From: Candidatus Poribacteria bacterium
Lineage (GTDB): Bacteria > Poribacteria > WGA-4E > WGA-3G
Assembly (NCBI GenBank): GCA_022827185.1
Contig: JAJDTM010000003.1
Location: 62,001 to 126,000, forward strand
DNA length: 64,000 nt
Direction: 5' to 3'
A program made the position numbers and the translations under genes. Under the pieces are notes generated by a model. It searched no databases. It had not been told where the DNA came from and worked only from the letters and a program-made list of their open reading frames with translations. Within the stretch, counting starts at the first letter, position 1, and every line of letters starts with the position of its first letter. Positions 25,735-35,389 of the stretch are shown one piece after another.

Positions 25735-28700
25735 ATGTCGATCCCTAAAATATCCGTAAATAACCCCGTCTTAGCGAATCTGTTGATGATTATTATTATA
25801 ATTTTCGGGTTTTTCGCATGGATAAACCTACCACGGGAACTCACACCAGAAATCGCGTTACAGACCGCAACTGTCACAACACTCTATCCGGGTGCCTCTC
25901 CAGAAGAGGTTGAAAAGCTCGTCACCGCTCCTATTGAAGATGCTATTGAAGAGAATGTTAATAAAATCAATTTACTGCTTTCCAACTCTTCGGAAGGTAG
26001 ATCTATCATCACTGTCGATTTTGAAGAGATGAGTGATCGCGAGTTCGATAAAGAACTTGAAAACCTCCGAACAGCCGTAGAACAGGTGAATGAACTCCCC
26101 GAAGAAATTTTAGAGGATCCACAAGTTTTAGAGCTCGATGTCTCCTCCGGTTTTCCGATGTTGACCGTTGTTGTGGGCGGCGATATTTCGGAATCCCAGA
26201 TGCGGGATATCGCTGAAAATCTCAAGGACGAGATTTTAGACATCAAAAATATTGCGTCCGTCCGGATAGCAGGGCTTCGCGAAAGAGAAATATGGGTTGA
26301 AGTGAACCCTAATCGGTTAAAAGCGTATCAACTTCCAATTGCCGCTGTTATTACAGCACTCGGTACAAGTAACTTGAATCTTCCTGCTGGCACTATGGAA
26401 CTTGGGAACACAGAGTTCATGGTCCGGACGATGGGCGAATTCGCTAACCCTGATATTATCGGCGAAACCATTATCGCCGTTCAACCGACAGGCACGCCAC
26501 TTCGCCTCCGCGATGTGGCAACTGTTTCAGACACTTATGAAGAGGCACGAACGCTATCACGAATCAGTGGGAAACCGTCCATTAGCCTGAGTGTACAAAA
26601 AAAGTCTGAAGGCAACACAATTGCGTTAGTTGCTCAACTTCGGGAATTGGTTGAGAAACGGAAAAGCGATCTCCCTGAAGGTGCTGAATTAACAGCCGTG
26701 AACGACTACTCCGTCATTTTAAAAGAACGGTTAGGTATTTTGGAAACGAACGCGATATTTGGGTTGGTGCTTGTTGTGCTGATGCTGCTCCTTTTTATTG
26801 GATGGCGGAATGCTTTGTTCGCTGCACTCGGCATACCAGTTGCCTTCATGGCGACCTTCTGGTTTATGTCTCTCGCGGGTTATTCCTTGAGTGGTGTCTC
26901 CCTGTTTGGACTTATCTTAGTGGTCGGCATTGTTGTTGACGACGCGATTGTCGTCATAGAGAACATCTATCGGCACATTGAGGCAGGTGAACCGCCGAAA
27001 GTTGCTGCCATTCGCGGTGCTCAAGAAGTCGGATGGCCTGTGGTTGCCGCAAGTTTGACGACAATCTGTGCGTTTGGTCCCCTGATGTTCATGTCTGGAA
27101 CTGCCGGTCAGTTCATGCGGGTTGTGCCGATCATGGCGATTCTGGTGTTGATCGCATCTCTCTTTGAAGTCTTTGTCATTTTACCGGCACACGTTTCCGA
27201 GTGGGGCAAACCGAGAACCCCGCGAACAGGACGCAGTCGACTTGATAATCTGCGAACCCGATCCCGAAATACTTTTAGCCTAATTGTCCTCATCACCGGC
27301 TTTTTCAGTTGGTTCATCACGTTTTTCGACCTCATCCGGAGCCGATATGTTAAAATCCTGAAAGTAACGATCCGGCACCGTTATGCCTTTGTCGGAAGCG
27401 TTCTCTTCATCGGCCTGATTGCGTGTGTCGGTGCATTCATGGTTCTTGACAAAGAACTCTTCCCGGGCGAAGATTTTCCGCAGTTCTACGTCAAAGCTGA
27501 GATGCCCCCTTCCTACGGGCTTCAGGAGACAACTGCAGTTATGGCACAGATCGAAGCAGCTGCCAGAACACTGCCATCCAGTGAAGTCGCCGCAATTGTC
27601 AGCAACATCGGCATCCATACACCTACTTCAGGACTAGCAGAAGGGGTTACCTACGGCTCAAACTTCGGCGAGGTTATCATTGAACTCACACCGAAGCAGG
27701 AACGGACCCGAGGTGTGGATGAAATCATCGCAGAGATGCGGAAAAAAACCTTAACGGTCAGTGGCGTTGAGGAACTGAATTATATCACACAGGCAGGGGG
27801 ACCCCCGCAAGGCGAAGATGTGGAAGTTAAAATAAAAGGCAATCAGTTCGATAAACTGACTGAACTCACCGGTGCCTTTCAGACTGAATTAGCACAGTTG
27901 GATGGTGTTTATGATATTCGAGATGACTTCCGAATAGGAAAATCGGAGTTACGCATCCGCTTGAAGCCGGAGAAGGCACATCAATACGGGTTAACGACGT
28001 TCCAAATCGCACAAACGGTTCGGACAGCGATTGAGGGTGCAAAAGCCACAACTTATCGTGAAGCAGACGAGGCGATTGATGTCATCGTCAAATATGAGAA
28101 AGATACCCTCCAAAATATCGCAGAACTCAATAACTTATTGATCGCAACCCCTACCGGTGCGATCGTTCCACTCAAGGATGTCACAGATATCACTGAAGAG
28201 AAAGGATACTCTGATATCCGTCGATTTGATGGAGAACGCGCAATTACGGTTTATGCCTCTGTAGATAGGCAGAAAACAACGCCATCTGAAGTGGATGAAG
28301 CGTTAAAGAGTGCCTTTGCCAATGTGGAATCCTTGTACCCAGGATACCAACTCGATTTTCGAGGCGTTTTCGATGAAATTATAGAATCTTTTTTGGAGTT
28401 GCGGAAATTGTTTTTTGTCGGGTTACTGCTCATCTATGTGGTATTAGGTGCGCAATTCAAATCATTTATACAACCGATCGTCATTATGTTCGCGGTGCCG
28501 TTCGGTATGATAGGTGCCATGTTTGGATTACTGCTTTCCAATGCTACACTGAGTATGGTTGCGATGTTTGGTATTGTTGCGCTCTCTGGAATTGTCGTCA
28601 ACGATTCGATTGTGCTCATCGACTTCATCAACAAATACCGAGAACGCGGCTACAACAAGTGGTACGCCATCTTGAAAGGCGGTAGTATCCGACTACGTCC

Positions 28701-28965
28701 GATTATTCTCACCTCATTAACGACGATCTTCGGACTTATTCCGATGGCAATCGGTCTCGGTGGTAAATCACCTATATGGATGCCGATGGCATACACTATC
28801 ATCTTCGGACTCGCGTTCGCGACCACGATGACACTGTTCGTAATGCCTGCACTTTACGCGATTACAACAGACCTACGAGGTCTCGTTCTGAGAAATCCAG
28901 AAGAACGCTTCCGAACCGTTTCCGACGAAGACCTGTTAGGTGAAGCAGTTCCGGCTGACGATTAA
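25735..28965 (+). CDS. RND efflux permease, copy A
   Basis: 1076 aa, AcrB/MexB-like. The first membrane helix (LANLLMIIIIIFGFFAWINLPRE) leads to a large periplasmic loop; helix 4 carries the proton-relay pair in VVGIVVDDAIVVIENIYR (about residue 400), and the second half repeats the layout with VNDSIVLIDFINKYRERG. The Asp pair is intact, so proton-driven export is expected; the second half has Asn-Asp rather than the Lys of AcrB, as in many non-enterobacterial pumps. No membrane-fusion protein or TolC-like gene is adjacent, so the partners must be elsewhere. Copy B follows after 115 nt. Confidence 0.92.
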   Translation: MSIPKISVNNPVLANLLMIIIIIFGFFAWINLPRELTPEIALQTATVTTLYPGASPEEVEKLVTAPIEDAIEENVNKINLLLSNSSEGRSIITVDFEEMSDREFDKELENLRTAVEQVNELPEEILEDPQVLELDVSSGFPMLTVVVGGDISESQMRDIAENLKDEILDIKNIASVRIAGLREREIWVEVNPNRLKAYQLPIAAVITALGTSNLNLPAGTMELGNTEFMVRTMGEFANPDIIGETIIAVQPTGTPLRLRDVATVSDTYEEARTLSRISGKPSISLSVQKKSEGNTIALVAQLRELVEKRKSDLPEGAELTAVNDYSVILKERLGILETNAIFGLVLVVLMLLLFIGWRNALFAALGIPVAFMATFWFMSLAGYSLSGVSLFGLILVVGIVVDDAIVVIENIYRHIEAGEPPKVAAIRGAQEVGWPVVAASLTTICAFGPLMFMSGTAGQFMRVVPIMAILVLIASLFEVFVILPAHVSEWGKPRTPRTGRSRLDNLRTRSRNTFSLIVLITGFFSWFITFFDLIRSRYVKILKVTIRHRYAFVGSVLFIGLIACVGAFMVLDKELFPGEDFPQFYVKAEMPPSYGLQETTAVMAQIEAAARTLPSSEVAAIVSNIGIHTPTSGLAEGVTYGSNFGEVIIELTPKQERTRGVDEIIAEMRKKTLTVSGVEELNYITQAGGPPQGEDVEVKIKGNQFDKLTELTGAFQTELAQLDGVYDIRDDFRIGKSELRIRLKPEKAHQYGLTTFQIAQTVRTAIEGAKATTYREADEAIDVIVKYEKDTLQNIAELNNLLIATPTGAIVPLKDVTDITEEKGYSDIRRFDGERAITVYASVDRQKTTPSEVDEALKSAFANVESLYPGYQLDFRGVFDEIIESFLELRKLFFVGLLLIYVVLGAQFKSFIQPIVIMFAVPFGMIGAMFGLLLSNATLSMVAMFGIVALSGIVVNDSIVLIDFINKYRERGYNKWYAILKGGSIRLRPIILTSLTTIFGLIPMAIGLGGKSPIWMPMAYTIIFGLAFATTMTLFVMPALYAITTDLRGLVLRNPEERFRTVSDEDLLGEAVPADD

Positions 28966-28975
28966 GTAGAATCAC

Positions 28976-29001
28976 AAGGCGAGGTTTCCTGACCTCGCCT
29001 T
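28976..29001 (+). terminator. Perfect 10-bp hairpin after RND copy A
   Basis: AAGGCGAGGT (28976-28985) and ACCTCGCCTT (28992-29001) around TTCCTG. No long T run follows, so termination may be weak or the hairpin may act on mRNA stability. Confidence 0.55.
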
Positions 29002-29080
29002 ATACACTTTTGCTCCTTGTAGACGAATATTTTCGGTTCAACACTAAGTCCGAAATCCCATACAGTAAAATTCGATCACT

Positions 29081-32000
29081 ATGTCCATCCCCAAAATATC
29101 TGTAAACAATCCGGTTTTAGCGAATCTCCTGATGATTATAATCATCGTTTTTGGGGTGTACGCATGGATAAACCTACCGCGGGAACTTACCCCAGAAGTC
29201 TCAGTACAGAGCGCAGTTGTGACAACGCTATATCCGGGAGCATCCCCAGAAGAGGTTGAAAAGCTTGTTACTGCTCCTATTGAAGATGCAATTGAGGAAA
29301 ACGTCAACAAAGTTGACCTATTGTTTTCTACCTCTTCAGAGGGACGTTCCGTCATCTTTGTCGATTTTGAGGAGATAAGCGACCAGGATTTTGACAAGGA
29401 ACTCGAAAACCTACGCACCACTGTTGAGCAGGTAAATGAGTTGCCAGAGGAGATTTTAGATGATCCGAGGGTCGACGAATTTGATATCTCATTTGGTTTT
29501 CCGATTTTGACGATTGTTGTAGGCGGAAATATTGCGGAAACGCAGATGCGGGATATTGCTGAAAATCTCAAAAATGAAATCTCGGACATCAAAAACGTCG
29601 CCTCTGTCCGAATGGCAGGTCTCCGTGAGAGGGAAATATGGATTGAGGTGAACCCGGATCGATTGAAGGCATATCAACTCCCAATTTCAGCGGTCATTAC
29701 CGCGCTGGGAACAAACAACTTGAATCTTCCCGCTGGCACAATGGAGCTGGGAAGCACAGAATTCATGATCCGAACGATGGGAGAATTCACCGATTTGGAC
29801 ACTATTGGCGAAACTCTCATCACTGTTCAGCCGATGGGGACACTTCTCCGTCTGAAAGATGTTGCCACGATCTCTGACACCTACGAGGAGGTGCGAACCC
29901 TATCGCGAATTGATGGACAATCTTCGATTAGCCTGAGTGTGCAAAAGAAAACTGAAGGCAACACAATTGCCTTAGTTGCTCAACTTCGAGAATTAGTCGA
30001 CAGTCGAAGAACGGATCTCCCTGAAGGTGCTGAGCTGACGGTTGTTAATGACTATTCCGTTGTTCTCAAAGAACGATTGGGAATTCTTGAAACAAATGCG
30101 TTTTTCGGTTTGGTGCTTGTTCTGCTAATGCTCCTTCTCTTTATTGGATGGCGGAATGCCCTATTTGCAACACTCGGCATACCGGTGGCGTTCATGGCAA
30201 CATTTTGGTTTATGTCCATTGCTGGTTATACGCTCAGCGGTGTCTCTCTGTTTGGGCTTATTTTAGTCGTAGGGATTGTCGTTGATGATGCTATTGTCGT
30301 CATAGAAAATATCTATCGGCATATTGAGGCAGGTGAATCACCGAAAGTTGCCGCCATTCGGGGTGCGGAAGAAGTCGGTTGGCCCGTTGTAGCAGCGAGC
30401 TTGACGACTATCTGTGCTTTTGGACCGTTGATGTTTATGTCTGGTGTTACCGGACAGTTTATGCGGATCGTGCCGGTTATGGCGATTCTCGTGTTGATAG
30501 CATCTCTTTTTGAAGTCTTCGTAATTTTACCAGCACACGTCGCTGAATGGGGAAGAACCAAAATTCGCACAGGACGCAGCAGGCTTGAAAATCTCCGAAC
30601 CGGGTCCCCGAGGGGTTTCACCCTCGGTGTCCGCATTGTCGGCTTTTTCGTGTGGTTTGCCATGTTTTTTGAATTAATTCGGAACCGATATGTTAGAATC
30701 CTAAAAATAACCATTCGACACCGATATGCGTTTGTAGGTAGTGTCCTCTTCTTCGGATTGGTTGCCTGCATCGGGGCGTTCTTTGTTCTTGACAGGGAAC
30801 TCTTCCCTGGTGAAGAGTTCCCACAATTTTATGTCCAAGCCGAGATGCCACCTTCCTACGGAATACAGGAAACAACAGAAGTAATTGTCCAAATTGAAGA
30901 GATGGCTAAAAGACTTCCATCAACTGAAGTTGATGCGGTCGTCAGCAATGTCGGTTTACACACATTTATGTCAGGTTTGATAAGAAGAAGTGTTACCTAC
31001 GGCTCAAATTTAGGAGAGGTAATCGTTGAGCTCACACCAAAGCAAGAACGTACCCGAGGTGTAGATGAGATCATCGCAGAACTACGGACGAAAACCACAA
31101 CTATTAGTGGAATTGAGCGGCTGAGTTTCGTCACACAGGACGGGGGTGCACCACAAGTAGCAGATGTGAGCGTCAAAGTAAAAGGATCGAGATTTGAGAA
31201 TCTGACTGAACTCGCTGGCGTTCTTAAGACAGCCCTATCTCAGATAGATGGCGTTTACGATATCCGAGATGACTTCAGCATCGGAAAATCTGAACTGCAC
31301 ATCTACTTGAATCAGGAGAAGGCATATCAATATGGATTAACGACGTTTCAGGTTGCACAAACCGTTCGGACAGCGATTGACGGGACTAAAGCGACAACCT
31401 ATCGTGAAGCAGACGAGGCGATTAATGTTATCGTCAAATATGAGGAAGACACACTTACAAATCTTGCTGAACTTAATAACCTCTTGATTGCAACACCCAC
31501 CGGTGTTATTGTTCCACTCAAGGATATTGCGGACATCGTGGTGGAAAAGGGATACGCAGATGTCCATCGCTTCGATGGAGAACGGGCAATTACGGTTTAT
31601 GCCTCGGTAGATAGAGAAAAGACGACTGCCTTTAAAGTGAATCAATCCCTCATCAGCGCATTTGCTGATATAGAATCTTTGTATCCGGGATACCAACTCG
31701 ATTTTCGAGGGGTTTTTGATGAAATTACAGAATCCTTTTCCGAGTTGTGGAAGTTGTTCATTGTTGGGTTGCTGCTCATCTATGTCGTATTGGGTGCGCA
31801 ATTCAAGTCTTTTATACAACCGATTATCATTATGTTTGCTGTTCCATTTGGAATGATCGGTGCGATGATTGGCCTTCTCCTTTCCAATGCGACGCTTAGC
31901 ATCGTCGCAATGTTTGGTATCGTTGCACTCGCGGGGATTGTGGTGAACGATTCAATTGTGCTTATCGACTTCATTAACAAGTACCGAGAAAAGGGATCTA

Positions 32001-32311
32001 ACAAGTGGTACGCTATTCTGAAAGGCAGTAGTCTCCGATTACGTCCGATTGTTCTCACCACGGTGACGACGATTTTCGGACTCATTCCGATGGCAATCGG
32101 GTTAGGTGGCAAGTCGCCGATCTGGATGCCGATGGCGTATACGATTATTTTCGGACTCGCCGTTGCAACATTGATGACCCTGTTTGTGATGCCAGCACTT
32201 TATGCGATCACGACAGATCTTCGCGGCTTGGTCCTGAAAAACCCAGAGGCGCGGTTCCAAACCGTTTCAGATGAAGAACTATTGGGCAATGCAGTCCCTG
32301 CAGATGATTAA
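29081..32311 (+). CDS. RND efflux permease, copy B
   Basis: 1076 aa, the same length as copy A and collinear with it, including N-terminus MSIPKISVNNPVLANLLMI and C-terminus EELLGNAVPADD. The relay motif VVDDAIVVIENIYR is intact. Differences are concentrated in the periplasmic porter regions, for example around SGLIRRSVTYGS versus SGLAEGVTYGS, which suggests a changed substrate range or subunit specialisation (inference). Pumps with two different permeases working together (as MdtBC) are known; that is one possible reason for the pair. It has no clear ribosome-binding site in front of ATG 29081. Confidence 0.92.
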   Translation: MSIPKISVNNPVLANLLMIIIIVFGVYAWINLPRELTPEVSVQSAVVTTLYPGASPEEVEKLVTAPIEDAIEENVNKVDLLFSTSSEGRSVIFVDFEEISDQDFDKELENLRTTVEQVNELPEEILDDPRVDEFDISFGFPILTIVVGGNIAETQMRDIAENLKNEISDIKNVASVRMAGLREREIWIEVNPDRLKAYQLPISAVITALGTNNLNLPAGTMELGSTEFMIRTMGEFTDLDTIGETLITVQPMGTLLRLKDVATISDTYEEVRTLSRIDGQSSISLSVQKKTEGNTIALVAQLRELVDSRRTDLPEGAELTVVNDYSVVLKERLGILETNAFFGLVLVLLMLLLFIGWRNALFATLGIPVAFMATFWFMSIAGYTLSGVSLFGLILVVGIVVDDAIVVIENIYRHIEAGESPKVAAIRGAEEVGWPVVAASLTTICAFGPLMFMSGVTGQFMRIVPVMAILVLIASLFEVFVILPAHVAEWGRTKIRTGRSRLENLRTGSPRGFTLGVRIVGFFVWFAMFFELIRNRYVRILKITIRHRYAFVGSVLFFGLVACIGAFFVLDRELFPGEEFPQFYVQAEMPPSYGIQETTEVIVQIEEMAKRLPSTEVDAVVSNVGLHTFMSGLIRRSVTYGSNLGEVIVELTPKQERTRGVDEIIAELRTKTTTISGIERLSFVTQDGGAPQVADVSVKVKGSRFENLTELAGVLKTALSQIDGVYDIRDDFSIGKSELHIYLNQEKAYQYGLTTFQVAQTVRTAIDGTKATTYREADEAINVIVKYEEDTLTNLAELNNLLIATPTGVIVPLKDIADIVVEKGYADVHRFDGERAITVYASVDREKTTAFKVNQSLISAFADIESLYPGYQLDFRGVFDEITESFSELWKLFIVGLLLIYVVLGAQFKSFIQPIIIMFAVPFGMIGAMIGLLLSNATLSIVAMFGIVALAGIVVNDSIVLIDFINKYREKGSNKWYAILKGSSLRLRPIVLTTVTTIFGLIPMAIGLGGKSPIWMPMAYTIIFGLAVATLMTLFVMPALYAITTDLRGLVLKNPEARFQTVSDEELLGNAVPADD

Positions 32312-32320
32312 CCGAGGGGA

Positions 32321-32341
32321 TAGGGTAAGATGTCTACCCTA
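32321..32341 (+). terminator. Hairpin after RND copy B
   Basis: TAGGGTA (32321-32327) pairs with TACCCTA (32335-32341) around AGATGTC; followed by CTTTCGTATTTT. Confidence 0.4.
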
Positions 32342-32380
32342 CTTTCGTATTTTAACTTTAACAAAAAATAGGAGATTGAT

Positions 32381-33340
32381 ATGAAAATCACTTTTATTGG
32401 TGTTGGCGGTATTGCTGGTAATTATCGCCGAAGCCTCAATCAACTTGAACGTCCTATTGCAGCGGTCTGTGATATAAACGCTGAACGCGCCACAGCAATC
32501 GCTACTGAAGAAAATGCTACTGCCTATACCGATCACACTGAGATGCTACAGAAAGAGAAACCTGATGTCGTGTTCACTTGCATACCACCGGGTGCACACA
32601 CGACCCAAGTTGCGGATGCAGCGGCATCTGGTGCGGCACTTTTCATCGCTAAACCCGTTGCACAAGACTTGGAAACTGCTAACCACGCCCGCGATGCAAT
32701 TGCTTCTGCTGGTGTTATCAATCAAGTCGGTTATATGGCACGGTATAGCGATATTACCGCCAAATCGAAGGAGTTAGTCGGTGATCGTAGACTTACGATG
32801 GGGATTGGACGGTTTCTTACGAGGATGGGTGCGAATCACCCGTGGTGGGGAAAATATGATGTATCCCGCGGACAGATGGTCGAGCAGACGACCCACGTCT
32901 TTGACCTGATCCGCTATTTTCTCGGCGATGTCAAGGCTGTTCAGGCTTACGGTATTAAAAATGTTTCTGATGGGATTGCTGATTTCGAGGAGTGTACCGT
33001 TTGCAATATGCAGTTTGAGAGTGGCGCGGTCGGCAGCATTACCAGCACCTGTGTCGCCCGTGCGCACGACCATTTCGCTACTGAACTCGTCGGGGACGAT
33101 CTTTATCTCAAACTCACACACGATCTCGGATTGCGCGGTCAGATTGATGGTGAAGGCGTTGACTACATTGGAACAGAAGCCGGTTATTTCCGACAAGTTG
33201 AGCAGTTCATCAAAGCGGTTGATGCGAACGATCAGGGGTTGGTCCTCTCCTCCTATGCCGATGCTGCGAAGAGCCTCGCTGTCACGCTTGCTGCGAACCG
33301 TTCATTGGAAACAGGACAGGTTGAGCAAGTTGCTAAGTGA
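32381..33340 (+). CDS. Gfo/Idh/MocA-family oxidoreductase
   Basis: 319 aa. N-terminal Rossmann fold with TFIGVGGIAGNY (GxGxxG-like) and IAAVCDINAERA, then CIPPGAHTTQVADAAASGAALFIAKPVAQ, in which AKP matches the EKP motif with Ala for Glu; the C-terminal alpha/beta domain has NHPWWGKYDVSRGQMVEQTTHVFDLIRYFLGD with the catalytic-type His. Acts on a sugar, inositol or similar with NAD(P). AATAGGAG lies before ATG 32381. No clear operon partners. Confidence 0.88.
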   Translation: MKITFIGVGGIAGNYRRSLNQLERPIAAVCDINAERATAIATEENATAYTDHTEMLQKEKPDVVFTCIPPGAHTTQVADAAASGAALFIAKPVAQDLETANHARDAIASAGVINQVGYMARYSDITAKSKELVGDRRLTMGIGRFLTRMGANHPWWGKYDVSRGQMVEQTTHVFDLIRYFLGDVKAVQAYGIKNVSDGIADFEECTVCNMQFESGAVGSITSTCVARAHDHFATELVGDDLYLKLTHDLGLRGQIDGEGVDYIGTEAGYFRQVEQFIKAVDANDQGLVLSSYADAAKSLAVTLAANRSLETGQVEQVAK

Positions 33341-33353
33341 TTAAGAGAAAAAG

Positions 33354-33857
33354 TCAACGTTTGCTTGACTTCGCCAAAGCCTGAGCGAGATTCCCTTGGT
33401 GACCGCATCGCGCCGTATTAATCGGAAATTCTTCGCCTCGGAACCTGACTCTTGAAGTTCTAAGCCGATTTCGTTGAGTTTTATGCATACTATCGCCGTG
33501 GACTAAGACAAGCACAAGGTTCATTTTAACATCCTTCGGAGTGCAGTTGTCAATGATACTCGCCCCTTCTTGCAACTGTGCAACTGCTTCTGACGCATCA
33601 ACGTCACCACGCTTGAGTTCCATTGGAACCCCGATGAGGCTGCTCTGGGCAGTGTCAATGTAGAAGAGAACAAAATCACATTGATTCGTATCTGCTCTGC
33701 CCGTTGGAAAAGCAAGGTCTACATCCAATACAACTCGTTCGGTCGGTACGTTAGCCATAGAGACGCGACATCCTTTTTTCGTATAAGGGGATGTCGCCTT
33801 CCTGTCTCCTACCCACTGACGAATCTCCTCAAGAGCCTCATGAAGATTTACGTTCAT
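33354..33857 (-). CDS. Putative PD-(D/E)xK-like partner of the AAA ATPase
   Basis: 167 aa from ATG 33857; a start seven codons earlier is possible. CDFVLFYIDTAQ...GVPMELKRGDVDASEAVAQLQEG holds Asp61...Glu80-Leu-Lys82, the spacing of a PD-(D/E)xK nuclease core with a following Gln helix (AVAQL). The early part has DVDLAFPTGRADT. It overlaps the end of the ATPase gene by 20 nt, so the two are co-translated. The nuclease assignment rests on the motif and context only; a protein-interaction role is possible. Known ATPase/nuclease defence pairs (Gabija, PARIS, Septu) have other nuclease types, so this is not one of those by eye. Confidence 0.6.
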   Translation of the reverse strand: MNVNLHEALEEIRQWVGDRKATSPYTKKGCRVSMANVPTERVVLDVDLAFPTGRADTNQCDFVLFYIDTAQSSLIGVPMELKRGDVDASEAVAQLQEGASIIDNCTPKDVKMNLVLVLVHGDSMHKTQRNRLRTSRVRFRGEEFPINTARCGHQGNLAQALAKSSKR

Positions 33858-35367
33858 CTTCACCTTTCTTTTTCTCAAATCTCTGTTGGAGATTTACTGA
33901 GCGGTTGTAAAGTCTTTCTGCAACGTCCTTGTAGTCTTCTGGCGAGATACCTTCTCTGGGTTTAAAAGGAATTTCCTTGACAGGTTGGTCCTTTTGGAAA
34001 TGCCACACGCCGACTTCTTCTGGTAATAGCCAACTTGCAGGTTCATCGGTTTCGTCTTCAAGCAATCCTTCAAGAACCAAATTTCCTATTTCTTCAAGCA
34101 GCCAGTCACTGTGTGTTGTCACGATCACTTTCACTCCCGCGCGAACCAAACGCGCGAGGATAACTGCCATATCCGCTTGGGCACCCGGATGCAAGTGTGC
34201 TTCCGGTTCTTCAATAATAAGTGTATCACCAGGGCGAACGAGACTTCGGAGATACAAAACTAAAGGAGCAAGTTCAGATACCATTGATGAAGATTGGCTC
34301 AAGGGGAGTTCGGTCGTTGCACCATCCGGCGCGTAGCGGAAGTCTGGATAACCGCTTAGTGCAGGTTTTAAACGTACTTGCCCTCCAAGCATGTTGTTCT
34401 CTAAACTGTCTGCGATCTTTTCCATTTCCGGGTTCCCATTTCCCTTTTCAGTGTACTGGATGATTTTTTGCATGAAATCCGCGACAGCACCAGATAGTGT
34501 TGGCATTTCAGGAAACCGTTCCAATCCGACCCGGGTGGCGCGCGTAACAAGTGAACTTGCTATGATACGGTGGCTTTGCATGATACCACTCCGAGAGGCA
34601 GGTAGGTAATACCTATTTGGGTTCATATAACTGATACTTTTCATTATGATGTTATTATCACTGAATTCACCAAATACCGACCACCCTGGGGATAGAAGCA
34701 CTAAAGAATCAGGCATCGGATCGTCCCAAAAATGTGAAACATCTATGTCAATTTCTGCCGATTCGGAGTGTGCCATCTGGATATTCCAATATTTTTGCGT
34801 CTTGCTGCCTATTGTGAGTCTGATGTTAAATTGATTCGATTGTTCGTCAATTAATCGGTTTAACTCTGCGATAGAACCGAGGTCGAAGCAATTTTTGAGT
34901 CCATCCTGAAGCTTCTGCAGCACACCTTTAAAAAGGCTTGTATCCTCCTTGAGAAGGATAAACAGATGTTCGCGTATTTCTACTGGGACATCCGACAGTT
35001 TAAAAGGCTGTTCATGCTTTTTCAACTTGTTGAGTATATCTTGCATTTCGCCTTTTGCTGCTGTCGTGTTGTTCATCAGTTGTCTCAGTAGATCCATAAC
35101 TGTTCCTGATCCCAGCGGCGAAAGAAAACTTGGATGTGTCAAACTGCCAAAAGCACCATGCAAAGCATATACCAAAGTTGCAAGATAAGTTTTCCCGGTA
35201 TTGCTGGGACCGACAAACACTGTTAGTGGACGTAAATCCACACACCCCGCTTTGATAGGTCCGAAATTTTCAACGTTGATTTCGGCACTGAACGGTTGTT
35301 TGGCGATGGAGTCCGTATGTGGATTCTCGCGAATCCTAAGTTCAAATGGAACTTCTATTCTGTTCAT
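33838..35367 (-). CDS. AAA15/OLD-type ATPase
   Basis: 509 aa. Begins with an SMC/ABC-like head: INVENFGPIKAGCVDLRPLTVFVGPSNTGKTYLA (Walker A 53-60). The signature-like and Walker B segments come near the C-terminus: LIIEEPEAHLHPGAQADMA, then KVIVTTHSDWLLEEIGNLV. The middle part is specific to the AAA15 group. Such ATPases act as sensors in anti-phage systems together with a nuclease; the overlapping downstream gene fits that role (inference). It is followed, not preceded, by its partner. No TOPRIM nuclease domain is fused, unlike true OLD proteins. Confidence 0.82.
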   Translation of the reverse strand: MNRIEVPFELRIRENPHTDSIAKQPFSAEINVENFGPIKAGCVDLRPLTVFVGPSNTGKTYLATLVYALHGAFGSLTHPSFLSPLGSGTVMDLLRQLMNNTTAAKGEMQDILNKLKKHEQPFKLSDVPVEIREHLFILLKEDTSLFKGVLQKLQDGLKNCFDLGSIAELNRLIDEQSNQFNIRLTIGSKTQKYWNIQMAHSESAEIDIDVSHFWDDPMPDSLVLLSPGWSVFGEFSDNNIIMKSISYMNPNRYYLPASRSGIMQSHRIIASSLVTRATRVGLERFPEMPTLSGAVADFMQKIIQYTEKGNGNPEMEKIADSLENNMLGGQVRLKPALSGYPDFRYAPDGATTELPLSQSSSMVSELAPLVLYLRSLVRPGDTLIIEEPEAHLHPGAQADMAVILARLVRAGVKVIVTTHSDWLLEEIGNLVLEGLLEDETDEPASWLLPEEVGVWHFQKDQPVKEIPFKPREGISPEDYKDVAERLYNRSVNLQQRFEKKKGEDERKSS

Positions 35368-35389
35368 CGTATTTTCATCCGTATATAGA

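Noticed and set aside
29044..29592. 182-codon frame on the minus strand
   Set aside because: Antisense to the second RND permease; the parallel frame at 25884 arises from the same duplicated sequence.
25735..32311. Assembly artefact duplicating one RND gene
   Set aside because: The copies differ throughout at the DNA level and in protein, so this is a real paralogous pair.
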